Source of the DNA: a virus
Strand: one strand, 5' to 3'
IMG/VR virus record: IMGVR_UViG_3300044620_000527
Coordinates: 1 to 64,000 of that record
Length of the DNA stretch: 64,000 bases
Shown: piece after piece, positions 15,063 to 27,800 of the stretch
Numbering within the stretch: the first letter of the stretch is position 1
How the letters are laid out: the number at the start of each line of letters is the position of its first letter
Notes under the pieces: generated by a model
What the model was told of the DNA's origin: nothing
Database searches by the model: none
Seen by the model: the letters and a program-made list of their open reading frames with translations, nothing else
Made by a program: the position numbers and the translations under genes

Positions 15063-16951
15063 AACCAGATTTTTCAAAATTAGACTATAGCGACATTAAA
15101 CAGAATTTAATAACTTTTCTAAAGTCGCAAGATAAATTTAATTCCTATAATTTTGAGGGATCTACATTAAACATTCTTTTAGACATACTGGCATATAACA
15201 CACATTACCAATCATTATACAATAACATAACATTTAATGAAGCTTTTTTGGACACGGCTCAAAAAAGATCATCCGTAGTTTCAATTGCTAAAAATTTAGG
15301 ATATACTCCCGAATCTTCACGATCAGCAACATGTGCGGTAGAAGTTTTAATTGATGCAAATTCTAATGGTGGATTGTCTTCTTATACAATACCAAAAAAT
15401 ACAGCATTTAAAGTTAACAAAGATAATAGTGTTTATTATTTTTACAACTTAAATGATGCGGTTTATACTCCCAATACTTACAATGAAACCACTGGTTTAG
15501 TGGAAACTTATACAACAGGTAGTATAGTTTTAAAAGAAGGTACGTTTAAAACCGTAAATTTTGTGATAAATGGTTCCAATCCAACACAAAAAATAACTTT
15601 AAGAAGTACTAATATCGACACAAATACAATTTCCGTAAGAGTACAAAATTCTACAAGTGATTCTTCAGGCATAAATGATGTTTGGGAAGAAGCAAAAAAT
15701 ATGGTAATGGTTGACGGTTCTTCTAAAGTATATTTTCTAGAAGAGGGACCAGATGAGAACTATAGAATATATTTTGGAGATGGTATAATAGGACAATCTT
15801 TAAATGAAGGTAATTTAGTAATAATTACATTTTTAGAAACTAATGGGGAAGAAGCAAACGAAATAGGAGTAAATGATGAAGAAGGTGCAAGAGTATTTAC
15901 TTCTCCATCTCTACCAAATACAACAGTTATAGTGAGAACTCCATCATATGGTGGTTCAAGTCGTGAAACCACTCAATCTATTAAATACAAAGCACCAAAG
16001 GCATTTAGTACTCAAGAGCGTGCCGTAACTGCTGACGATTATTCTATAGTCTTGCAAAATGATTTTTCTTTTATCAAATCTATAAAATGTTGGGGAGGAG
16101 AAGATAATACACCACCCGCTTATGGAAAGATCTTTATATCAATAAAACCAGAAAACAGAGCAGCACTTTCAAACACAGAAAAAAATGCTATATTGCGTTC
16201 TCTGACAAAAAATAGAGCAGTTGTAGGAATAATACCAGAATTAGTAGATCCCAATTTGATTTATTTAATAATCAATTGTGATGCTAAAGTCGATATCATT
16301 AAAACAAATGGCTCAATTGAAAGTCTTAAGACTAAAATAATCAGTGCAATAAATGAATACATTCAAACAAATTTGGATGTTTTTGATGCAGATTTGATAG
16401 TAAATGAATTGGAAAATACTATTAAAAATACTGACACTTCTTTGTTAAGTGTTACTGTCACTCCCCAACTAGAATACAGATTAACTCCTGTTTATGGAAC
16501 GGCTGTAGATTACACTATTAATTTCCAAAATGAAATAGTCAAAAGTGATAGTATTGATAAACCAAATATAAAGTCTTCAAGATTCAACTATTACGATTAT
16601 CAAAATAACATAAGACTTTGCAGAATATATGATAATGGTTCTGGTAAATTATATCTTGCTTTTGAAAATGGTAATAAAGAATATAGCATTGGGAAATTTT
16701 CAAACATAGATTTAACCGAAAATGCACCAGAATATATTGGTAGTATAGATTATGAAACTGGTATTTTATCTCTTACAAAATTTAAACCACAAATTAATGA
16801 AGAAAATAACCCATTTATAAAGTTTTTTGCTAACGTAGTAGATTCTGATGTGTTTGTAAATCCTGATACAATTTTAACAATAGATAGTGATGATCCTAAT
16901 TCTGTTGTTATCAACTTGACAGAAACTGCTTATAGAAAACCAATTAAATGA
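15059..16951 (+). CDS. 6: Baseplate wedge subunit gp6
   Basis: The 630 residues are near T4 gp6 (660). The N-terminus FSKLDYSDIKQNLITFLKSQ, then FNSYNFEGSTLNILLDILAYN, YNNITFNEAFLDTA and RSSVVSIAKNLGYTP is the characteristic gp6/gpJ-like start. The middle holds YRIYFGDGIIGQ and the TYDDYS-like TADDYSIVLQNDF. gp6 dimers form the ring around the hub that ties the six wedges. It overlaps gp25 and the next wedge gene by 4 bp each. Confidence 0.95.
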   Translation: MKPDFSKLDYSDIKQNLITFLKSQDKFNSYNFEGSTLNILLDILAYNTHYQSLYNNITFNEAFLDTAQKRSSVVSIAKNLGYTPESSRSATCAVEVLIDANSNGGLSSYTIPKNTAFKVNKDNSVYYFYNLNDAVYTPNTYNETTGLVETYTTGSIVLKEGTFKTVNFVINGSNPTQKITLRSTNIDTNTISVRVQNSTSDSSGINDVWEEAKNMVMVDGSSKVYFLEEGPDENYRIYFGDGIIGQSLNEGNLVIITFLETNGEEANEIGVNDEEGARVFTSPSLPNTTVIVRTPSYGGSSRETTQSIKYKAPKAFSTQERAVTADDYSIVLQNDFSFIKSIKCWGGEDNTPPAYGKIFISIKPENRAALSNTEKNAILRSLTKNRAVVGIIPELVDPNLIYLIINCDAKVDIIKTNGSIESLKTKIISAINEYIQTNLDVFDADLIVNELENTIKNTDTSLLSVTVTPQLEYRLTPVYGTAVDYTINFQNEIVKSDSIDKPNIKSSRFNYYDYQNNIRLCRIYDNGSGKLYLAFENGNKEYSIGKFSNIDLTENAPEYIGSIDYETGILSLTKFKPQINEENNPFIKFFANVVDSDVFVNPDTILTIDSDDPNSVVINLTETAYRKPIK

Positions 16952-18807
16952 TCGAATTAAAGATTAAAACTCCGGTCGCAAATGATATAGTTTTTTCGGA
17001 TTTAGTAACTATAAATTACGAAGTGCGAGATACTGATGGTTTGTTTTCAACTGTAGTTTTTGAAATCGGCAATTCGGTTTATGAAAAAACTAATAGAGTA
17101 GATTTATTTAATGTAACTTTGACTGAAGGTAATCACGTTTTAACTTGCTATATTAGAAACAAATATGGCAAAGAATTACCAAATACTAGAAAAACAATAT
17201 ATTTTTCAACAAAACCTATTACGTTAGAATTAAAAAATCAATTATCTTCTGTAGTAAGTGCTACTATACCTGATTTCTTGCAATATGAATATGGTGTATT
17301 TGTAGAATTTGTTAAAGAATATTATAGATGGATGGAATTAAGTAAAAATGTAAATTACATTCCACACTCTATTGAACAATTCTTGGATGTAGATACTGTT
17401 CCACCAGAGTTAATTGATAAATTTTATGAAACATATCTTGCAGTTTTTCCTAAAAAATTTGCAACAGACAAGGAAACTGGAAACAAAGTTGATATTACAA
17501 AAATTATAAAAAGAATTAGAGATTTTTATAAAAGAAAAGGAACCGAAGATTCTTTTAGATTTTTGTTTAGATTGATGTTTGATGCGGAAATAACTCTTTC
17601 ATATCCTAGAGAAAAAATTATAACAGCATCACAAGGGAAATGGGTAGTACCAACATTTATAAGAATACAAAATTTAACAGAAGATAACTGTGGATTTTTA
17701 ATTGGTAAAGAGATTTATGGTCTTGATGCAAATGGTAATAAGTCTTTCTTTGCAGTAGTAGAAGATGTTTCATTTTTCTTTGGTACTGGAAGAAACGTAA
17801 CAACTGCTCATTTAAGTGACGTATATGGTCAATTGACAGATTCTTCAGTATTCTATGACGAAGTTGTTGAAGGAATAACACAACAAGTAGAATTAAAATT
17901 GTTTTCTATGATAGTTGGAACAGAATTAAATACATGCGAAAATGCACTAGGTTATGGAAAATACGATTTCAAATATGGAGATAAACTGATACTAAGTGGT
18001 TATGGTAGTACTACAAAATATACATGCAGTGGATGTGTTCAAAATGTAGAGTATCCAGAAATTGTCATTAAAGCACTCGGTAGTGGATTTAGAGGAATTG
18101 TGGAAAGTGTTAGCGAATTGGGTGAAATATTAAAAGTTAAAATATTAGATCCGGGATACGATTACACAGAAACCAATATAAGTTACTACACAACACAATT
18201 AAATAATCCACACCCAGAAAACGAAAATAACCCAGGTCCTCAATTATCATATGATTGTAGGATATCATACCAAACTGGCTATTTGTTTAAAGATGAAGGT
18301 CGTTATTCTACAAAAAAATCACTATTATCTGAAATTGCAATACTTCCCGACAATTTTTACTATCAACAAAATTCTTATGAAATAGGATCTTCAATAACTC
18401 CTCTTTCATATTCAGAAATATTAAAACAAACAGTACACCCTGCCGGATATAAACCATTTTATCGATATGATGTTTTAGATTTACTGCAAGAAAGTCGAGA
18501 TCTGTTCGCTGCTACATCTACTCCAAGTATTAGACCAATAAAACCAAAACCAGATCCATTTTCTGGAAGAGTTGTAAACGCAGAAATAATTCGAGAAAGT
18601 GATAGAATATTTACTAGTGCCGATAGGATTGGCGAATCTGAACCTGTTTTGAGATTTTTACAAGAAGTAATTATACCAACCGAACCAACGACGGATGATA
18701 ATCCCACAGATTACAGCCCAGAAACAGGACCATCTACCGATTCCATTATAGATATAATACCAGAATACGCTCCATATAGAGCAGAGCCTTTACTTTACGA
18801 CTTATAA
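16948..18807 (+). CDS. Baseplate wedge protein, gp7-like position
   Basis: The 619-residue protein follows gp6 with a 4-bp overlap, the place of gp7. Residues about 105-215 carry the motif set seen in wedge proteins of marine T4-like phages: IPDFLQYEYGVFVEFVKEYY, WMELSKNVNYIP, IIKRIRDFYKRKGTEDSFRF and LFRLMFDAEITLSYPREKI. An N-terminal Ig-like domain (about 1-90, with TVVFEIGNSVYE and EGNHVLTCYI) precedes it. T4 gp7 is much longer (1032), so one-to-one identity with gp7 is not certain. The C-terminus is proline-rich and ends just before the giant gene, whose ATG is three bases on. Confidence 0.75.
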   Translation: MIELKIKTPVANDIVFSDLVTINYEVRDTDGLFSTVVFEIGNSVYEKTNRVDLFNVTLTEGNHVLTCYIRNKYGKELPNTRKTIYFSTKPITLELKNQLSSVVSATIPDFLQYEYGVFVEFVKEYYRWMELSKNVNYIPHSIEQFLDVDTVPPELIDKFYETYLAVFPKKFATDKETGNKVDITKIIKRIRDFYKRKGTEDSFRFLFRLMFDAEITLSYPREKIITASQGKWVVPTFIRIQNLTEDNCGFLIGKEIYGLDANGNKSFFAVVEDVSFFFGTGRNVTTAHLSDVYGQLTDSSVFYDEVVEGITQQVELKLFSMIVGTELNTCENALGYGKYDFKYGDKLILSGYGSTTKYTCSGCVQNVEYPEIVIKALGSGFRGIVESVSELGEILKVKILDPGYDYTETNISYYTTQLNNPHPENENNPGPQLSYDCRISYQTGYLFKDEGRYSTKKSLLSEIAILPDNFYYQQNSYEIGSSITPLSYSEILKQTVHPAGYKPFYRYDVLDLLQESRDLFAATSTPSIRPIKPKPDPFSGRVVNAEIIRESDRIFTSADRIGESEPVLRFLQEVIIPTEPTTDDNPTDYSPETGPSTDSIIDIIPEYAPYRAEPLLYDL

Positions 18808-18809
18808 TT

Positions 18810-21800
18810 ATGCCAAATATTAATTCTAATATTCAAAAACAATCTGTTCAGGGTTTCTTGGGTTCATTTTTAAATAACCCAAATAATATTTTTAATCAAG
18901 CATTGGGTTCTTTGCCAGATGCACCACCAACACCAACGGATGAAGTGCAACAAGAAACCGATAACACAGTAAATCCTGATCCAGTTTTGTTTATTATTAC
19001 TGGTGAATCTAATGCTGGTGGATTTGCTTACAATGGTAGTGCATTGGCATCAGAATTAAATCAAAGAAATAATGTTCAAATATTAAACAACAATAATTTG
19101 ACTTTTGAATCTTTGAGATTTGGATTTAATGGTAATAACTTCTTAGGTCATCTTCCACAACCACCATACGCAGATGTAACTGATGCTTCATATTGGAACG
19201 CATATCCGTGGGGCACAACAGCAGTTGGTGGATATCCACATGGCTTTGAATTGGGATTTGCTAATGAAGTTGATAGTGGATATTTTGGAAATAGTGAAGT
19301 TTATTTGTGCAAAGTTGCAATGGGTGGTTCTACTGTTTTTGATTGGGATACCGACAGTAATACTACAACTGGTTATTGGGAAAAATTTGTTGAAAGAGTA
19401 GATGCAGCAAAAGCACAAGTTGGTGCATCTGCAAATATTTTTATATGTTTAACGATTGGTATTAATGACGCATATGCGTTTGACAGAGCACATGCTCCCG
19501 GAAATTTGTACGAAAATGGTAAAATTAAACAATGGGTAGATACTGGTATTTGGGAAGATCCATTTACTGAAGAAGATATTGAGAGTTGGAAAACTCAAAT
19601 GCGTGCTCATTTCACAAACATGAGAAATGCAGTTGGTTTTAATGCTCCAATTCTTATTACTTATTTAATGGATAGAGTTCCAATTTTCCAAAAATTTAAT
19701 GTGGCAATTGGTGAACTTGCAAATGAGGATAATCTTTTATATTGGGTAAAAACTTCAGATGCTTCATTAAATGCAGATTCTATCTGGAATAATACTGTAA
19801 ACTTTAGAAATAAAGACTTTGTGCATTGGGATTATTCTGGAATGAAATTAATTGCTTCCAGATTCACATATCTTGCAACAGAAGTATTTGGATTAAACGA
19901 TCAATATGATCAAAGTTTAATAAATCCACCAGCACAAGATGAAGCAGATTTATCGACAAACATAGATGCCGCAGACTATGAAGTATTTGCCGCCGCATGG
20001 ATACGTGAGGTTGATGAAAATGCAACTTCTGTTGTTCCTATGATTTGGGTCGATAATATGGGTGGATGGGTTGGTACTACGACCACTGATAATGAGGCTT
20101 GGACCAATGAATATGTTAGTGCTATAAATTATACAAATTTTAAAAATAAGTTATTAGAAGTTCCACAAGGTAGAAGAGTATTACAAACAACTTTTTGGTC
20201 AGCAGCACCAGTAAATGTAAATTGGAGTCCTTTAACTTATATTGATTACTATGCAGATCTTGAAGGAATAAGCGTAAACAATACAAATTTAAAGTATCCA
20301 GATTTTACACAATCACAAAAACTACCATTTTCAGCATGGCACGAAAACATAATAGCAGATGCTAAAACTAGTGTAAATCAATTCTTTGCTCGTTGTGCTG
20401 CGGATGGATTGTCTTTTGATTACATTACTGACAACTCAATATACACAGATGGAGCAAATCCAAATATTTGGACAATAAGCCAACAACAAGCTATAGGAAC
20501 TTGTGGTGGTAATGCAACTTATAACATTTACGTTTCTGTAAATGATGGAAACGATTCTTGGAGTGGCGAAAACCCAAGTGTTGGTGGACTAACAGGACCA
20601 GTTAAAACACTACAAAAAGCAGCCGATTTAGCAAAAAATTATACCGGTCCATTAAATATTGAAATTCGTATAAGAGGTGGTACTTATAAAATTTTAGGTA
20701 CATCTTCTAATCCAGTTTTCTATTTAAACGAATCTTATAGTGGAACAAACGGAAGAACAATAACTTATAAACCATATAAAAATGAAGAAGTTATAATTTC
20801 TGGTGACGAAGAAATTGCTTGGACGGAATTTACTGCGTTAAATTCTTCAGATCCACTGTGGAGTCGTCTGGCCCATAATCCAACTGCTCAGGCGAATGTA
20901 TATGTTGCTGACGTTACTGATTATGATTTGGGTCAATATCCTCCAGCATGGCGAGGAATGCCACAAGCAACAAGTGGTTATAAAACGGGATTGACTGGTG
21001 TGCCTGGTGGACAAGCAGCCGAAATGTGGTCGGGACAACCAGCAGTTCCAGATTTAATATACAACGATACAGCAATGACTGTATCTCGTTGGCCAAAGAA
21101 AACATCTTTTTCTGGCTATTCTTTTGATGAATGTGCTCACATAGAAAATTTAAGTACTGCAATCATTGATACAGGCACCGAAGGTGTTTGTTGGAATGAT
21201 CCCGTTGCCTGTGCATCAAAACGTCAAGGCAAATTTAAATATGAATGTTTTCATGAAAATTATCATGATGTAATCTCTAGATGGGCAGTTAATTCTGGAA
21301 CAGATGAACAACCATTTGATGACATTTATTTGTTTGGATTTTGGAGATTTGAATGGGCAGAAGAAACATTCAAATTAGTAAATATTGATTTGGATGACAG
21401 AGAATTTACAGTAAGATCTCAAAATTCACATTATACAATAACTAATACTCATTATTGTTATTCTGGTTCAGATTTGGGTCGCGGTTATGCAAATCCTACA
21501 CCAAGAAGATGGTATGCGTTTAACGTTCCAACCGAAATAGGACCAGGTGAATATTATATTGATAGAACTAACAAAAAGTTATATTTCTATCCTCCAACTG
21601 CTCTATCTTCCAGTAGTAAAATTAGTTTAACTCATAGAGCTTTAACTGGACCGGGTTCCATTTATTTCCAATCTCATGATGTAATTCAATCAGAACATCA
21701 ACATTATGGTTCTGATCCAAATCATCCAAACAATACATTTAAATATCCGGGATGGGTAAATTCTCCATTGGGTTGGGATAGTAATGGTGGTGGAACACAA

Positions 21801-24800
21801 TCCAGAGATATAATGAATAATAAAGACGTAATTCACTCTTTATTTAAATTGTATAAAGTAAAAAACGTCAACATTGTTGGATTAACTTTTAAAAACTGTG
21901 CTGGAAGTGCCATTGATACTCAATTGTGTGAAAATATTAATATAAAACAATGCAAAATATACAACATGAAATTGGATGGAATTTGTTCTCAAGGTGGTAT
22001 TAATGTTGTTATAGATTCGTGTGATGTCCATGATGTTATGATGAATGGTATAGTAAATACTGGTGGTAATCCACAAACTCTAGAACCCGCAAACAATGTT
22101 GTTACCAAATGCAGAATCCAAAGATATGGAATTTCTGCACCATCTGCATGTGCAGGTGTGATTATAAACGGTGTAGGTAATACAGCATCAAAGAATTTAT
22201 TTAAAGATGGTGCAAGAGCAGTACAACTTCAAGGCTCAAAGAATATAGTTGAATACAATCATTTTTATGAATTATTAAAAGATCAAGAAGATTATGGTGT
22301 TGTTTATGGTGGAGGAGATGTTCTTACTTTTGGTAGTAAGATCCGTTACAATTTCTTTAATACCTGTGGCAGTAGATTGCCGGGTGGAAGAGAATGGTAC
22401 AATAAATATGATACGACAGACCCGTTTCCATATGGTTGCCGCGATCAACAACATCAATTATCTGTTGGTGTTTATTCTGATGCCTATCAATCTGGTTGGG
22501 AAATATTTGGTAATGTATTTTATAATCACGGTTTACCTTCTTCTTTAGCACCAGATGGCCCAGTTGTACAGGGTTGGTGTGTGAATATAGGAGGTGGTCC
22601 AAGAAATTCAATTGAAAACAATATTTTTATCAATTCCACTGGTTCTCAAACTAATTCCGCGGCTGGCTCATTTATAGTTAATCCAGCATTAACTAATTTT
22701 AATTACCTATACAAAGATTTAGAGTGGACTTATTTAAATCCAAATAATATTGTATATCAACCATTTGGTTATACCGATGGACCAGCAAGAGGATATAATT
22801 TTTGGAATTATTTAGCATCACACGGACTTAATAGATGGAATGATGGTGTTGGTTTTACTACAACTGTCGATATAACAAATGCAGCATATACGGAACAAGC
22901 ACCTTGGATCGCCGGTGATGTTAAAATTGAAACTATCAACGGTGTAAGAACGTTTACTGGATTTAAAGATGTACAACAGTACGCTAATTTGAAAGCAACA
23001 GTAAAAAACAATGTATTAATTAATCACTATGGATTTATTAATGGTAAGTCTATAATATTAAATATGACAAATTCAAACGGTGGAACATATCCAAATATGG
23101 ATACAAATCCACCAACAGGTGGGTTTGATGTAACAAATACTGTAACTTTTGCCAATTTGGAAACATTTGCCGGATTTACTAATCCATCAACTAGTAATTT
23201 TAAATTAACATCAAATGGATTGACTAAGATTCGTGAACAAATACCGCAATTCACAGATATTAATTTTGATCTGATTCCATCTTCGAGTTATGTTCCACAG
23301 GCTTATGTTGCACAAACCGAAAATTATGCTTGCAATTTGAGACACTATACTGGTACTGTGGATTTTGCAAATCCAAATATTTTAGAAAGTATAGTAACAG
23401 ATCCTCGTTTTACAACTACAGTAAATCCAGTTAATGGAAAAACTTTAGAACAAGATTTTATGGATCGTTACGAATATTGTGTTACTAAAAATAACACAAC
23501 AGATAGAACAATATATCCATATTATTCTACATCTTGGTATAATTCAGCAGAACCAAATGCATATGATGCATTTGCTCCTATGTTTGGTTGGTTGTATTCT
23601 GCACAACCAGAATATGATATGGAAGTTCCACCGTGGGGCACTTCAAGTAATAATGCTGCCACACGCGCATGGACCGCAGTATTGACCGACTGGGGTAATT
23701 TATATTACAGACTAGAACTATTTAAAGATCCATTAGTTGATAATGGTTTTACAAATGTTAAAATTTCTTTGGATGGACATTATCCTGTCAGTGAAACTGA
23801 AATGGAATTTATGGATATGGACAACTTGTGGATTGAAGCCCCAAGAGAAGATAGTGCAGATTCAATGATTGCACCACACATATATGCTGAGTTGGGTACT
23901 ACTGCGTTTAATTTATATGGTTATAAGATCAATCCAGAAAATGATGATCAAAAATATAAATTTGCAAAACTTCCACAAGGTGTTGCGGTAGAAGGATTCG
24001 AACGATATACATCTCCAGCATGGTTAGCATTTTTAATCGATATGAAACGTATTCGTGGAGTTATAAATTCCAGCGAAACCGCATGGCAAAGATTGACTCC
24101 GTGGTTAATTAGTAAAAAGTGGTGCGTCGCTGAGAGATTTAGATTCTGTGCAGCAAATGGTGGCGAATACGCAGATGCCTATTGGAAAGAAGCAGTATTT
24201 CATGCATGTTTACATGGTACTCTCTATTTTAACTATTTTAATTACGATAAATCAGATACTTTAGATTTACATGAAGTACTTGATGAGTGGAGAGAAAACT
24301 CAAATAACAGTAGAGTGCAGCCAGTAGTAAAAACAAAAATTCCAGTAAATACTAGTGTATTTGTTTCTGGTGGTAAATTATTAAATTCAAACAGATACTT
24401 GTGGAGATTAACTGCCAAACCTTCAACATCAGTTACTTTGAGAGCATTTGGTAGTAGTACAACTAGAAGTGATATACCACAAACAATAACACTAGATGCA
24501 AATAGCAGAGGAGCTTGGTTATTAACTGCCAGTTCTGTGCCTCCAATTTATATTTTAGATGAAGGTGGACAACAAGAAACAGTAGATTTAGAATATGTTA
24601 CAATGATAGATACAAATTTTACCACATTCCTACACAAGAATAAAGCAATGGGTGGAGGAGCAAACCATGACTATGGTAGTGGTATTGGATTAGATGCTCA
24701 AGGCAAATCTATTTCTCCTATAAATTATTTGTACGAAAGTGGTCAAACAGTATCGTTGCTTTTGGGAGCTAATCTAAATTGGATGTATGAAGACAATTAT

Positions 24801-27800
24801 AGATTAGATAGCAATGGACAAGCAATAAGAGTAATAAAAAATATAACTCCAACACAATCTGTTACTCTTTGCACAGATCCTTGCTACCAAACAGCCGCTT
24901 GTTATCAATCTCCTAGATTGGTTGATTCCGTTTTTTCCGAAATGATGTCAATTGATGGTGAATGGGGTCCAGCATTAAGACAAAATGATCCATTCCCAAA
25001 TAACAATGGAAGCAGAAATTACGATTATATTACTATAAATGAACAAGTATTTACTGCTCAACCTTATGATCCAAATAAACCTATAGATTATTCTTACGAT
25101 TATTTTGGAAATTATGTAATTGAAAGTACACAAATACCAGCAAGTTTCTGGGTAAGAAGTACCACTCAAAACGGAAGACCAGATTTAGCATATAATTACG
25201 ACGAACAAGGAACACTGGGTAATTCAACAAATTATTCTTCAGTTGCAACAGGTTGGTCGCCAGTATTATTCTGGACAACGGAGGATGGAACCTTAAAATG
25301 GTCAACAACTATTCCGGTGTATTCTGGTTATAATTTAATTCCTCCAACAGAGTATCAATCTTTAAAGTATAAACAAATAACTGTTGGTTATGGACAAGTA
25401 TACGGTTTAACTACAAATGACACAATTGTTGGTTGGGGTGGAGATGGTAGTGTAAAAAGAAATACAGAATTCTTCATGCAACAATTGAGATATATGCAAC
25501 GATCTGGTGAAAAATTACACGAAGTAAAAATAAAGAAGATTGCTGCTGGTGCAGGACATTGCAATGTTCTGATGGAAAATGGTGAATTGTTTGTATTTGG
25601 AGGAAATGAAGGAGCACAATTGAGCGATCCAAACACAGTTTGGACACCAATTGGATTGATTCCACTTCCAGTTGTTAATGATGCTCTTTATATTACAAAT
25701 CCGGTTCCTTATACCTATTACAAATACGAACAAGATAAGTCATCTTATTTGGTTTCATTTGGTAGTTCTGAAAATGTCGGTACAAGTAATGCATGTGTAC
25801 CAACACCAGTGGGTAGTATAAAATATAGATTGTTTAGAAACAATTTGTTAGGTTGTGATATACATGAAGGCACGCCAAATGGTAGATATGATACTCCTTA
25901 TGTGAGAGGAACATCTTCATATCCGAACGATACATATCCACCAACTGGAAGTGCTGCTTGGAGTGGGTTGATTGATTGGTCCACCCATACTGGTGCTCCA
26001 TATGATTATCAATTCTCTAGAGCAACCGTAGGAAATCAAGACAGTCCAAACTATAGTTTAAATGGTTCTTGGACAAGAAGTGATAGACGTTTGCCAATGG
26101 TTCAAGCAAGCGGAGGAACTTCTTTAGGATATACTAATGCTGCTGGGCAACAAATTCCAAATTCTCTATTCGGTACTTCTGGAAACAAATATACAGATGT
26201 TGTTGCCGGACGAACGCACACAATTGCATTAACACAAAATGGAAATATAGAAACTTGGGGTTGGAACTGGTATTACACAATAACCGGAAGTGGTCCTCAT
26301 GATGGATCTTTGGGTTGGAATAGAGTTGGTGCGGGTAATCCAAATGCAGATTCAGACTCAGATCCAATCACAAAAGCAGCACCATATGGATATAATACAG
26401 CCCCCGCAGTAAAATTGCTTAAAACCACTTTGGGTTCAGTTAAAGCAATTGGTGCTGGTTATTATACAAATCAAGTCATAAAAAATGACGGTAGTGTATT
26501 TGCTTGGGACAGAAATGAATGGGGAGAATCTTTACCGTTCTTCAATTCAGACGAAACTGCTGGTCTACCAACAGGCAAATTTAAACAAATTTGTGGTTCC
26601 TATCACCACACAATCGCACTCCGTGAAGATGGAACAGTTGTATGTTGGGGTGAAAACAGATATGGAGAATGTGATGTGCCGGCTTCATTAAAGAATGTAA
26701 ATACGGCAGATTGTGTATGGATTGGTAGTTGCGCTTACGTTTCTTTGGCTCTAAAGAGAAACGGCGATTTGATTGCATGGGGTAGAGTAACCGATTTGAA
26801 GGCTGGTGCGGTTTCTGGACAAAAACTTTTAGATGAAAAAATATTCCTAAATCAAAATAGTCCATTTGTTCTGGGTTATGAATATCCAGTAAAACACTCA
26901 AATCTTTCTTTAGAAATTAAGAGTGCAAACGATGCGCCTCATGTAAGAAATGAGCCAGGAAATATGTTTAAATACACCGGATTCTTATTTGCTCCGGTGA
27001 GAAAAGACGATGGATGTGCAGATCACGTTTATTTCTCGTTGTTCCAAAAAATGTTGGAAAACGAAAAAGAAATGGCAGATTATCAATATTTTGTAAATAA
27101 TTTACCAAACGTGCCTTCTTGTGTTCTACAAAGTTCTGCTTGGAATAATTATCATGCAGATGAGTATGTAAACGGAGAATATAGACCAAAATATGTTTTA
27201 GTAAATTATGAAGCAGAATTGGTAGATCAAATAAGATCCGTCAATGCAACCGGCAGAAAAGTTCTTGCAGATGGAACAAAAGCATATGTTACAATTGAAG
27301 GTCAACCCATAAATGAAAATCTATGGCAAAGAGTTGTTTCATATGTAAAATTAACAAGAAAAATGAACCATTACATACGTCAAGTGTTTGGTAATCAAGC
27401 AAACATTGCACACTATGACATGTATGCTGTTCCATTCTATCAAGATTGGAAGGGCGGTGGACAATGGTATCCCAATAATGGAATACTATTCAGTCAAGAG
27501 TATCAAGTAACAGAATGTGCGTATTGTGATGAATTGTTACCAGATTATCCTGGTCATGCTGTATATAATAATCTACCAAATAGTGAAAAATTAATTTGGA
27601 TTGAAAAGGCAGTCAAAGCACTTCAAGATAAAGTGTTTAGAATGGCAAAAGCAATATCAAAAATGTGTTTGTTTGAAAATGCTGAAGGTGAACCCGATAC
27701 TTTAGATTTAAGAGAAGATTTATCTAGTTTAATGCCTCAAATCGATCCAAGTAATTTTATCATAACAGGATTAAACCATTATCCAAATTCAGTTCATGGT

